Shown one piece after another: positions 1 through 8,476 of a stretch of DNA of 64,000 bases (positions are counted from its first letter, which is position 1; each line of letters starts with the position of its first letter). Made by a program: the position numbers and the translations under genes. Below the pieces are notes generated by a model, which saw only the letters and a program-made list of their open reading frames with translations, did no database searches and was not told where the DNA came from. Origin of the DNA: Pseudomonas fluorescens (GTDB taxonomy: Bacteria > Pseudomonadota > Gammaproteobacteria > Pseudomonadales > Pseudomonadaceae); the NCBI RefSeq assembly GCF_900636825.1, contig NZ_LR134318.1, positions 2,947,501 to 3,011,500 of the forward strand, in the 5' to 3' direction.

Positions 1-358
1 AGACGGCAAGGCTAGCGCCTATGTGATTGGTAACAACCAGATACCGCTCTGATGGATCAAGCGCTAGGTGTACCGGATTCTTGCCTTGCGTATTTTGCGT
101 ATTCAAAAGGGTCAATTGCCCGGTGCGTTTGTCGATGCGGAATGCGCTCACATCGCTCTGATCACCGTGGACTGTATAGAGCGTGTCTGCGCTGCGATTG
201 AGTGCGAGGAACGATGGATTGACCAAGTCACGTACGACTTGAGCCAGCTCCAATGTTCCTTCATCCTGATTCACGGCATAGACACTGATACCTTCTCCAC
301 GCGCGTTGCGTTCGCGAGTGGTGCGGCTACCGACGTAGGCGTACATAACATTCTCCAT
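1..358 (-). CDS. Lactonase, 7-bladed beta-propeller family (partial, runs off left edge)
   Basis: The reverse strand reads from ATG at 358 (start MENVMYAYVGSRTTRERN) for 119 residues and is still open at the window edge. The N-terminal 'YAYVGSRT' strand, the 'NPSFLALNRSADTLYTVHG' blade and the 'TGKNPVHLALDPS'-like blade are typical of the YbhE / 3-carboxymuconate cyclase-like lactonase family, which folds as a beta-propeller and hydrolyses sugar or aromatic lactones. The start lies 11 bases after the aconitase stop, so the two are almost certainly co-transcribed. The real substrate cannot be told; pairing with an aconitase suggests a tricarboxylic or lactone intermediate rather than 6-phosphogluconolactone. 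The C-terminal blades are outside the window. Confidence 0.8.
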   Translation of the reverse strand, partial: MENVMYAYVGSRTTRERNARGEGISVYAVNQDEGTLELAQVVRDLVNPSFLALNRSADTLYTVHGDQSDVSAFRIDKRTGQLTLLNTQNTQGKNPVHLALDPSERYLVVTNHIGASLAV

Positions 359-369
359 GATCAATGCCA

Positions 370-3054
370 TCAGGCGTTGGCAGGGCTTTCTGCGCGGTGA
401 AGCATCTTGCGCACCACGTATGGCAATATTCCGCCTTGAGAGAGATAGATGAGCTCCTGGCGGGAGTCGAGATTGAGCTGCAGATCAACATGTTGCTCCT
501 GCTTATCAGTTCGCTCGATACGCAAAGTGATGATGTTCATGCCAACAGCCAGTTGCTCGAGCCCATTGAATGTCAGCTGTTCATGCCCTTGGAGCGACAG
601 ATCCTGAGCGCTAGTACCCTCGACAAACGTCAGCGGCAAAATACCCATCCCGATAAGATTACTGCGGTGAATTCGTTCGAAGCTACGTGCTACGACGGCA
701 CGCACGCCGAGCAATGCCTGCGCTTTCGCTGCCCAATCACGGCTGGAGCCCGCGCCATAGTTAATTCCGCCGAACACAACCAGCGGTGTTCCCTGTGCCA
801 AGTAACTCGCAGAAGCCTCATAAACTGGCAGCACCTGTTGACCATCTGCTGTCCATGCCCAGGCTCCTAAGCCAGGCTGCTCACCGAGTAACAAATTGCG
901 CACCGAGCGGTTGGTGAATGCACCCCGCAACATGACCTCGTGATTACTGCGTCGCGTTGAGTATTGGTTAAGGTCGACCGGATCTTCGCCATGCTCAATA
1001 AGCCATTTTCCGGCTAGGCTATCTCTAGGTATAGAACCAGCGGGCGAGATGTGGTCGGTGGTGACGTTGTCGCCCAAAACCATGAGAATCCTTGCATTGT
1101 CGATTGCCAAAGTTTTCGGCGGCTCCGCTTCAATACTTTCCAAATAGCGTGGCCGGCGGAGGTAGGTGGAGGCGGGATCCCATGGAAATTGGACACTTCC
1201 TGCTGCACTGAGCGCCTGCCAATGGTGAGTTCCGTCCCATACGGTTCGCAGACGCTCCGCAAAGAATTCTGGCTTTACTACGCGGCTAGCGAGTTCCGCA
1301 ACTTCTTCATCGCTTGGCATTAGTTCGCTGAGATATACGTCCCGTCCACCGCTGTCTCGGCCCAATGGCTGATTGACCAGATCGATATGGATATCGCCCG
1401 CTATAGCGTACGCGACCACCAATGCAGGGGAGGCTAGGTAACCTGCAGGCACCTTGGGGTTCACTCGGCCTTCGAAATTCCGATTGCCCGACAGCACGGC
1501 TACGCCTTTGAGTCCCTGTTCAGCAAAGGCTTCGACGTGAGATTCGAGACTGCCCGAGTTGCCAATGCATGTCATGCATCCGAAGCCTGCGAGATCGAAG
1601 CCCAGTGCGGCGTAGTCCTCGAGCAGTTGGGCTTCACGCAGATAGTCGGCGACTACTTGGGAGCCTGGCGAAAGGGAGGTCTTAACCCAAGGCTTGCGGA
1701 TAAGTCCCAGCTTTCGCGCCTTACGTGCCAGTAGGCCAGCTTGAATCATCTGTGCCGGGTTGGCCGTATTTGTGCAACTGGTGATAGCCGCAATGACCAC
1801 TGCGCCATGACCAATAGACTCTCCGAAGCTTGGCTCATCAAATTGGCCAGGCGCGGTAGTTGCGATCAACTGAGCGCCGATAACATGCTCATCAAATGAT
1901 GCACCTGCTTGCGCTAAAGGCTGACGCTGATGGGGCTGGTGCGGCCCAGCGACGCTTGGTTCAAGACTCGCGAGATCCAACTCGATAACATCTGCAAATA
2001 CAGGCTCTGGTGTCTGCGAATGACGCCATAGTTGCTGGACTTCCATGTAACGCTCAGCTTTGGTGCGCAGGGCTTGTGAACGACCGGAAAGCTTCAAATA
2101 GCGTGACGTTTCATCGTCGAACGGGAAAAACACCACGGTCGCGCCGTACTCAGGTGCCATGTTGGCTACGGTGCCTCGGATAGCCCAAGTGAGATTATCC
2201 AACCCTGGGCCGCAGAACTCTACGAACTTGCCGACCACTTTGCGTTTGCGAAGAATCTCGGCAACGTAGAGAGAAAGGTCTGTCCCAGTGACGCCAGGTC
2301 GCAGCGCATTGGTCACGCGGATCCCAATCACTTCGGGAAAACTGATCGGTACCGGCTCGCCCAGCATGGCGGCTTGGCCTTCAAGCCCGCCAACGCCCCA
2401 GCCAAGAATCCCGATAGCGTTGATCATGGGGGTATGGCTGTCGGTCGCGACCATATCGTCTGGATGCAACAGACGCTGGCCGTCCGGGCCCTCACTTTCC
2501 CAGACGACTTGGGCCATCGCCTCCATGTTCATCTGATGGATGATTCCAGTCCCTGGCGGAATGACCTTGAAATTTGCCAGGCTCTTCTGGGCCCATTTGA
2601 TGAACTGATAACGCTCACCGTTACGGCGGAAGTCGATGTCCAAATTTGCTTCTACTGCATCCGGATCGGCATAGCGCTCGACAATTACCGAGTGATCAAT
2701 GGCTAGCACAGCGGGAATTACTGGATTTACTCGCTCGGGATCCCCACCCAGCTCCGCTATCCGGTCTCGCATGCCCGCAAAGTCTGCTAGCGCAGGCAGG
2801 CATGTGGTGTCATGGAACATAAGACGATTGGGGAAGAACGGAGCTTCGCAGGCAGGCCCTTTACCAACCGCACAAGCAAGTACCGATTCGAGAGCTTCTG
2901 GCGAGCAACGTGCTACGTTTTCCAGCAACAAACGAATCGAGTAAGGGAGGCTTTCTAACTCCGACTGGGTCAGAAGCTTGCGAAGGTCAACGTAGGAGTA
3001 ATGCTCATTAGCTACATCTAGAAGACTGAAATAAGAATTGGAGGTCAGGGTCAT
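370..3054 (-). CDS. acnA: Aconitate hydratase, AcnA type
   Basis: This 894-residue protein matches the length and layout of AcnA/IRP-type aconitases, which interconvert citrate and isocitrate through a 4Fe-4S cluster. The first cluster Cys is in 'AITSCTNTANP' near residue 425 and the other two are in 'GCMTCIGNSG' near 491-494. The swivel-domain substrate motif 'YGAGSSRDWAAK' is in the C-terminal quarter. An upstream in-frame start exists at 3144, but the ATG at 3054 (MTLTSNSYFSLLDV) fits the family's N-terminus and is preceded by a weak GAG-type ribosome site. The gene lies between a LysR regulator and a lactonase, all on one strand, which suggests a specialised catabolic paralogue rather than the housekeeping TCA gene. 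A related enzyme such as a 2-methyl-aconitate hydratase (AcnD) is possible. Confidence 0.9.
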   Translation of the reverse strand: MTLTSNSYFSLLDVANEHYSYVDLRKLLTQSELESLPYSIRLLLENVARCSPEALESVLACAVGKGPACEAPFFPNRLMFHDTTCLPALADFAGMRDRIAELGGDPERVNPVIPAVLAIDHSVIVERYADPDAVEANLDIDFRRNGERYQFIKWAQKSLANFKVIPPGTGIIHQMNMEAMAQVVWESEGPDGQRLLHPDDMVATDSHTPMINAIGILGWGVGGLEGQAAMLGEPVPISFPEVIGIRVTNALRPGVTGTDLSLYVAEILRKRKVVGKFVEFCGPGLDNLTWAIRGTVANMAPEYGATVVFFPFDDETSRYLKLSGRSQALRTKAERYMEVQQLWRHSQTPEPVFADVIELDLASLEPSVAGPHQPHQRQPLAQAGASFDEHVIGAQLIATTAPGQFDEPSFGESIGHGAVVIAAITSCTNTANPAQMIQAGLLARKARKLGLIRKPWVKTSLSPGSQVVADYLREAQLLEDYAALGFDLAGFGCMTCIGNSGSLESHVEAFAEQGLKGVAVLSGNRNFEGRVNPKVPAGYLASPALVVAYAIAGDIHIDLVNQPLGRDSGGRDVYLSELMPSDEEVAELASRVVKPEFFAERLRTVWDGTHHWQALSAAGSVQFPWDPASTYLRRPRYLESIEAEPPKTLAIDNARILMVLGDNVTTDHISPAGSIPRDSLAGKWLIEHGEDPVDLNQYSTRRSNHEVMLRGAFTNRSVRNLLLGEQPGLGAWAWTADGQQVLPVYEASASYLAQGTPLVVFGGINYGAGSSRDWAAKAQALLGVRAVVARSFERIHRSNLIGMGILPLTFVEGTSAQDLSLQGHEQLTFNGLEQLAVGMNIITLRIERTDKQEQHVDLQLNLDSRQELIYLSQGGILPYVVRKMLHRAESPANA

Positions 3055-3197
3055 GATTGTCTCGTTATTGTACGGGGCAATCTGCTGCCCTAATGACCCG
3101 ATCCTAGGGGCAGAAGAGGTAAACGAAAATTGATCATTCACCAAACCAGCGTTCGTGAGAGGAGAACGCTCCGCTAACTACGCGCCGTTTGATGTCA

Positions 3198-4085
3198 TCA
3201 ATGATTTTTCCCTAAGTGTTCAACGAGCGTCCTTACTGTCGGCGAAAGCAGCTCTGAGCTCCTCATTCCAATTACCAGACTGCGCGTCGCCCATGATTCG
3301 TCAAGGAGCGTCATCTTGAGCTTTAAAGGACGAAGATATTGCTGGATAGCGGCTTTTGGCAAAATGGCGATTCCCACCTTCACGCTTACTAGCCGACACA
3401 TACATTCGAAACTGCTGACACGAACGCGCACACGCATTTCTCTCCCTGTAGCGGGCTGTTGCTGGGCGAACAGCTTATAGAGAGAGCTGTCGAGGTGAGG
3501 GCCAATAAATTCATGCTCCAAGGCATCATGGAATGAAATCTTTCCCTTTTGAGTTACGACATGATCATTGGGAGTTACCACAACGAGTTGATCTTGGCGG
3601 TATGGGAGTATCTCGAGACCTGCGGCAGGGGTGTGCTCAGCGAATATGCCGAGATCAGCCCGGCCCTCTATTACGGCCTTAACCACAGCCGTTCCAACAC
3701 GTTCTTCTATGTCGAAATTAATCAGAGGATAGCTGGCTAGAAAGCGCTCCAAATCGGTAGGAAGAAATTGCGCCAACACCGATGTAATTGCGTGAATCCG
3801 AATATGACCTTTCACGCCGGCGGAGTAACTGGCCAGTTCTTCGTCCATGTGGCCGAGCACCAAACGCAGTTCACGTGCGTAGTGCAGCACTGACTGACCG
3901 GCAGGTGTTAGGTCTACACCTCGTGCATAGCGCAGCAGCAGGGCCGAGCCAACCTGTTCTTCTAGCTCGGCTACCCGTTTGCTAACAGCCGATACAGCTA
4001 AATGTAAGCGTTCAGCAGCGCGGGTTAGGTTGCGCTCTTCGGCTACAGCAATGAAGACGTCCATAGTGACGAGGTCGTAACGCAT
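3198..4085 (-). CDS. LysR-family transcriptional regulator
   Basis: The 295-residue length and the N-terminal winged helix-turn-helix (about residues 4-62: 'FIAVAEERNLTRAAERLHLA', then 'SAVSKRVAELEEQVGSALL') are standard for LysR regulators. The rest is the periplasmic-binding-like effector domain. It reads in the same direction as the aconitase and lactonase genes, with a 143-base gap before the aconitase start. LysR genes are more often divergent from their targets, so either the gap carries the controlled promoter or the three genes form one autoregulated unit. The likely role is control of the aconitase-lactonase pair in response to a small acid; the effector is unknown. Confidence 0.88.
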   Translation of the reverse strand: MRYDLVTMDVFIAVAEERNLTRAAERLHLAVSAVSKRVAELEEQVGSALLLRYARGVDLTPAGQSVLHYARELRLVLGHMDEELASYSAGVKGHIRIHAITSVLAQFLPTDLERFLASYPLINFDIEERVGTAVVKAVIEGRADLGIFAEHTPAAGLEILPYRQDQLVVVTPNDHVVTQKGKISFHDALEHEFIGPHLDSSLYKLFAQQQPATGREMRVRVRVSSFECMCRLVSVKVGIAILPKAAIQQYLRPLKLKMTLLDESWATRSLVIGMRSSELLSPTVRTLVEHLGKNH

Positions 4086-4476
4086 TTATTCCGTCCCTTT
4101 TCGTTGAGCACCAGAATACATATCTAATGCCGACGATACGAGGCAGCCATTGGCTAGACCGTCGGCGAGGCTGACATTCCAGCGACGTCAGGTCACACCA
4201 GAGAAGGACTGCTCTTCGGATGCGCCTATCGGGGAAGCAGGCCCACTCGAAGCGTTCCATATAGGCAATGCCATTTACGGCAGCGATCACTGGTTAGTAG
4301 ATATCTGTAACACGCTATGCCTCAGTTAATTGGAAGCGCAGCAGCTATCCTTGCTCGTCGCTCCTTCGGGCACGGCCCGGCTCAAAATGGCCTCTGAAGG
4401 GGAGCTAAAGTCTGCTTGATGTGACCGGTATTTTCACGAATCGCCCACAACGCGCCGCGAACGTCGTCCTCAAGCG
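4086..4476. other. Intergenic stretch, 391 bases
   Basis: No gene, tRNA or convincing hairpin was seen between the LysR start and the DUF421 stop. It should hold the LysR promoter (leftward). The open frames here have no recognisable protein features. Confidence 0.4.
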
Positions 4477-5172
4477 TCACCGACAGCGTGGTGTTGTGAG
4501 TGCGATTGACCAGATGTCATGGTTACACCGAGAGCAGTCTGCTCGTTGACCTCCGACAATATGATGAGAGAAACCGCAATTTACGCAGCAGTACAAGGCC
4601 GATGCAGGCGCAGTTTCAAACTCGGCACGATGCTCTAATGGCAGGACGGATAGCCCAGGGCGCAGATCTTTCTGTTCGAAAAAATAAAGGCTGACGTCGC
4701 CGTCGGTCTCAACTAGACCGAGCCTTACTTGTCCGAGATGTTCAACCCCTTGCTGTCGTAACTCCATCAACAATTCGTTAGATGAGATGTTCAACGTTTC
4801 TAAAGACTTGAGTTCGTAGAGACCGTCGCGGATGACGGTTACCGGTAGCCCATCCATCCAGGCTTCGAACTTCTTGCTCTTCGTCATCACCAGAACGGTA
4901 AGCCGGTACAGAAGCAGGAGCGTGAGGAAGACCACTGCGACCGGCAATAGCGGAACGTCATGGTAGAAAGACACGTCTCCTGCCGCTGAGCCCAATGTCA
5001 GAATCACGACCAGCTCGAAAAGTGAAAGCTGTCTGATCCCTCGTCGACCGCTGGATTTCAAAAAAAAAAGAAACACTGCGAGAAAAGCGAAGGTGGCCCT
5101 GAATCCTACCTCCAGCAAAAATGCTAAGGGAAATTCGTCTATCAGCATCCGCTGGATATCGAAAGGCGACAT
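4477..5172 (-). CDS. DUF421 (YetF/YcaP-like) membrane protein with zinc-ribbon-like tail
   Basis: The 231-residue protein has three N-terminal hydrophobic segments (about residues 18-38, 46-66 and 70-92), followed by the soluble DUF421 core containing 'FEAWMDGLPVTVIRDG' and 'LRQQGVEHLGQVRLGLVETDGDVSLY'. This is the YetF family, whose biochemical role is unclear. The C-terminus carries 'CVNCG' and 'CSRC' about 17 residues apart, a small treble-clef or zinc-ribbon-like extension that occurs in some gamma-proteobacterial members. The ATG at 5172 was preferred to 5217 because GAGGTCACG lies directly upstream of it and the protein then starts with MSPFDIQRMLI, as in relatives. It stands alone. Confidence 0.82.
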   Translation of the reverse strand: MSPFDIQRMLIDEFPLAFLLEVGFRATFAFLAVFLFFLKSSGRRGIRQLSLFELVVILTLGSAAGDVSFYHDVPLLPVAVVFLTLLLLYRLTVLVMTKSKKFEAWMDGLPVTVIRDGLYELKSLETLNISSNELLMELRQQGVEHLGQVRLGLVETDGDVSLYFFEQKDLRPGLSVLPLEHRAEFETAPASALYCCVNCGFSHHIVGGQRADCSRCNHDIWSIALTTPRCR

Positions 5173-5324
5173 CGTGACCTCGATTTTATTTACAGAGTAG
5201 ACGACGGATCGAATCAACCTTCGGTTTCAAAAGCTGATGTCGAGTATTCAGCGGCTAATCGGACTTTGCGGGCGGTTACGACATGAAGCTGATTCATCAA
5301 AAGACCGCGCCATACCACACACTG

Positions 5325-5552
5325 CTACGTTGAGCTGGCTCGCCAAGTGACATCGGTAATGCCGTATTTTTCGGCTTGAGGCTTGGACACCATCTTCAGC
5401 GGCGGGCGGCCAGGTCTGGGAATGGGAGCTACGCCCGCATCGCAACTAGCCCAGTGCCAAGCATCAGCGTTTTGCATCGATTTGCTACGGATGATGAAGG
5501 ACTTGGGCACACCATGAAGCTTGTAGTTGATGACGAATAGATTGTTTTCCAT
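5325..5552 (-). CDS. Small DUF6555-like Pseudomonas protein
   Basis: A 75-residue protein starting MENNLFVINYKLHG, with 'SFIIRSKSMQNADAWHWASCDAG' in the middle and 'EKYGITDV' near the end. I recognise this as the DUF6555 type, a short protein common in Pseudomonas with no known function. The start at 5552 has GGAG seven bases upstream, so it is preferred to the in-frame start at 5588. No membrane segment or signal peptide is visible. Confidence 0.72.
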   Translation of the reverse strand: MENNLFVINYKLHGVPKSFIIRSKSMQNADAWHWASCDAGVAPIPRPGRPPLKMVSKPQAEKYGITDVTWRASST

Positions 5553-5715
5553 GACTTTGCTCCGTCTGCTCTGTGTTAACGGAGTCATCGAGCGCGGAAA
5601 AATTCAAAAAAATCAGGGGCTTCACCACCAGTATTGATTCAGGGCAGTGGAGATGCAGTTTCATCCGCTGAGCACCAACCAAGTCCTGCATCGCCTCACG
5701 ATTTTGAAGCCAGTC

Positions 5716-5886
5716 TCAGCGTTTACTTATGGGATTCCCGGGCTGCAGAAGCTCCGCTACTGCGACAACCATCTCATCCAGCGACCAAGGCTTGTGCAGG
5801 TAAATCGTTTGAGCTGGCACTTCATGGCGCCTCGCTTTTCTGATCGTCCACGAGAGCATCAAACCCTTCCAATCGTGCGTTTGAGG
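5716..5886 (-). pseudogene. Response-regulator receiver domain remnant (C-terminal half)
   Basis: The reverse frame ending at a TGA at 5716-5718 reads 'GLMLSWTIRKARRHEVPAQ', then 'IYLHKPWSLDEMVVAVAELL' and 'QPGNP'. 'LHKPW' followed by a helix ending 'ELLQP' is the conserved Lys-Pro and alpha-5 region of CheY-like receivers. The phospho-acceptor half is missing: the frame is closed by a stop at 5887-5889. It is too short to be a working receiver, so it is called a decayed gene. It lies just before the broken CheB-like gene, possibly part of one lost signalling locus. Confidence 0.5.
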
Positions 5887-6086
5887 CTACGAATGCTGCG
5901 GAGCAATCCCTTGATCTGGATCAAATATCGATCAATTTTTTCGAACTTTCCCTGAGAGGTATCTATCAAAACTAGGAATGGGGTAAGCGCATCACCGGGG
6001 AAGATCGACAAGCACTTATTCGCGAATAAATTGAGGCAGCTGAGTCAAATTCGGGTGTGCAACAGCTAGCGACCTAGGATCGATGC

Positions 6087-7097
6087 ATGCAGCAAGAAAA
6101 CCACAACCACCAAGTTTTAGTCATCGGCACGTCCATCGGCGGGCTCGGTGCATTACGTGCGTTTCTGGCGGGGCTTCCGTCTGATTTAAATGCGGCTGTC
6201 TTCGTCACGATGCACATCGGAGACCAACCTAGTTCTCTCCCCAACCTCCTTACCCAATCGAGCCAATTGCCCGTAGGCTTCGCTGTGAGCCAAGAGCAGG
6301 TAGTGACGGGTCGTGTATACATAGCCCCTCCCGATAAGCATCTCCTTGTCAAAAAAGGAGCTATTCAGATCACTCGAAGCGCAAAGGAAAACCACTCGCG
6401 ACCTGCGATTGATCCGATGTTTAGATCGGGTGCCATCAGCTACGGAAGCAATGCCATAGGGGTGTTGATGACTGGCGAACTTGATGACGGTGTAGTTGGG
6501 CTTCAGGCGATAAAGGCCTATGGCGGATTGGCCTTCGTATAGGATCCTGAAACTGCCGAAGCGCCCTCAATGCCGACGAGCGCTCTTCGTCATGTAAGTG
6601 TTGACGGATGCCTGCCGCTCACCGAGTTGAGTAGGAGGCTCGTACAGATCATCAATCAACGCATAGCCGGGGCGACAGCGTCTCCTGAGTCAAAACATAT
6701 CGAGCCATTCGCTACGGAGAATGATCTGGCTGAGGATTTCAGCAAGGGTGGTTCCTACGCACTGGATGAGATCGGCCAAGTTGCAGGCATCTCCTGTCCT
6801 GAATGCGGAGGCGCTCTGTGGGAGGTAGACGCGTCATCGCCCCGGTTTCGCTGCCATACCGGTCATGCCTATACCGCCGCCGCATTATTTCATGCGCAGG
6901 ATGAAACGATTGAGGAAGCACTCTGGGTGGCCATTAGAGCGTTGCATGAAAAACAGTTACTCCTTGGTCGGCTCGTGCAGAGCAGCAAAGATGCCGGGCG
7001 CCAGGGCGCGTTACGAGAATACGAACTTGCAAGCGAGGGGCTCGAAAGCCACAAGGCGACTCTTCGAGGATTGGTTTCATCCTTACGTCCCGGTTGA
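6087..7097 (+). pseudogene. CheB-type protein-glutamate methylesterase family, split by an in-frame amber codon
   Basis: Residues 1-151 (6087-6539) and the continuation to 7097 are in one frame, separated only by TAG at 6540-6542. The context is GCC TTC GTA TAG GAT CCT GAA; family members read 'VQDPE' here, so CAG (Gln) has most likely become TAG. The catalytic triad is visible: Ser in 'GTSIGG', His in 'TMHIGD', Asp in 'TGELDDG'. The second part carries a zinc-ribbon-like tail with 'CPECGG', then 'FRCHTGHAYTAAAL', typical of stand-alone CheB-like proteins without a receiver domain. No cheR or receptor gene is next to it. If read through, the product is 336 residues; otherwise it ends just after the active-site Asp and is probably dead. 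Confidence 0.82.
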
Positions 7098-7290
7098 ACG
7101 CGCGCCGAATCGTTTTTTTTTATTGTGGCCCCGAGTAACGTGTGCGGCTCCGGTGAGGATGTTCAAAAGATAATTTGAAGCCTCTATCAGGGTGTCTATC
7201 GCCGAAAAAAATGAGTTTATGAGGGCTGCCGGTGCTAGATCGCCATAACAGCTCATCTAGACTGCTGAACGGATGACGGAGGAGGTGTCC

Positions 7291-8130
7291 ATGCCGAGCC
7301 GGATCATGACCGTTAAAGACTTGCAGGTGAATGTTTCAATCGCCGGGCAAGGCCCTCCGTTAGTGCTACTCAACGGCCTGGGAGGTTTGATCAAAACCTT
7401 CGATGCTCTGCGCAACGAATTGAGCGACTACACAACGATCACGCTGGACGTGCCTGGTGTCGGAAAATCGCAAATGCCCCGTTGGCCGATGCGTTTGCCA
7501 AGTCATGCCGATCTCATTGCCGAAATGCTCAAGCAACTGGCTATCGACCATGTTGATGTATTCGGCGTCAGTTGGGGCGGTGCATTGGCGCAAGAGTTTG
7601 CTCTTCGTCATCCCACCATGGTACGACGGCTTATTCTGGCGGCGACTTCCGCGGGCCCGGTTCTACTGGTGAAGCCCGCTGACATCCTGGAGTTCTTTAG
7701 AGGAAGCGCAGGCGCCAAACAGCGGAAACGAGATGGTTCAGTCAATTCGACACAGGCGCTGCTGCGTTTCGGTGTTGTAAAGCGAATGCTAACTGTACGC
7801 CTGCGAACCTATCATCACCAGTTGGCCGCTTTGGTAGGCTGGACAAGTCTGCTGCGGTTATTCCGCTTGCGCTCGCGCACGCTTATTCTGATCGGCGACC
7901 GTGACACCCTGGTACAGCCTTACAACGCGCACATCCTGAAACGCTCAATTCCACAATCCGAACTCCGCGTGCTTCAGGGCGAAGGGCATTTTTTCGTAGT
8001 GACCAGCGCTAGGCGAACTGCTGATTTGATACGCGAATTTCTTTGCCGGCAGCAGAGCGGTGAAGGCCCAGCCCCGGAGATCGCTAACCGCGCTGGTAAG
8101 CAACGCTTGCAGCGAACCAAGACTGTTTAA
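7291..8130 (+). CDS. Alpha/beta hydrolase, PhaZ-like (mcl-PHA depolymerase family)
   Basis: A 279-residue alpha/beta hydrolase. The nucleophile is in 'VFGVSWGGALAQEFALRHP', the acid in 'LIGDRDTLV' and the His in 'GEGHFFV'. 'LDVPGVGKS', 'LILAATSAGPV' and 'VGWTSLLRL' are close to the intracellular medium-chain PHA depolymerase PhaZ, but the lid region between 'AGPV' and 'GWTS' is clearly diverged and it is not in a phaC1-phaZ-phaC2 operon. It may therefore act on another ester. The ATG at 7291 was chosen over 7273 because a strong GGAGGAGG lies seven bases upstream. Confidence 0.8.
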   Translation: MPSRIMTVKDLQVNVSIAGQGPPLVLLNGLGGLIKTFDALRNELSDYTTITLDVPGVGKSQMPRWPMRLPSHADLIAEMLKQLAIDHVDVFGVSWGGALAQEFALRHPTMVRRLILAATSAGPVLLVKPADILEFFRGSAGAKQRKRDGSVNSTQALLRFGVVKRMLTVRLRTYHHQLAALVGWTSLLRLFRLRSRTLILIGDRDTLVQPYNAHILKRSIPQSELRVLQGEGHFFVVTSARRTADLIREFLCRQQSGEGPAPEIANRAGKQRLQRTKTV

Positions 8131-8221
8131 GCTTTGCCATGCCAAAGCTCTCCCTGCTGTGTAGCGGCTACGCTCCGCGCGATTTCGGTGATGAACAACG
8201 TACTGAGCTATTTTCTCGGCC

Positions 8222-8368
8222 CTATAGCGTTTTTCGCTGCTCACATGGAACCGTCTTTGGAAGCTGGGCTTCGACATGGAGCGTTAACTCCATCAGAGCC
8301 GCCTTTAGTGCGAGCTGATTTTGATACATTCTTTCCGGCACGTCAGACAACGAGTGTTCGCCTGCCAT
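8222..8368 (-). CDS. Small conserved-looking protein, 48 residues
   Basis: The reverse frame from ATG at 8368 reads MAGEHSLSDVPERMYQNQLA, then a helical 'LKAALMELTLHVEAQ' stretch. GGAGAGG lies four bases before the start. The 'MYQNQLALKAA' pattern followed by an amphipathic helix resembles short Pseudomonas proteins I have seen without assigned function. There is no signal peptide or metal motif. It lies between the hydrolase and the autotransporter stop. Confidence 0.45.
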   Translation of the reverse strand: MAGEHSLSDVPERMYQNQLALKAALMELTLHVEAQLPKTVPCEQRKTL

Positions 8369-8476
8369 TTTGCCTCTCCTGTCGGTGGAATCATCTGAGT
8401 TCACTGAGCGCTAACCCGACACTCCCGAACTCCCGTCTGAGGGGCCTAGCACGCCACGCAGAGAAAGACGTTTAAA

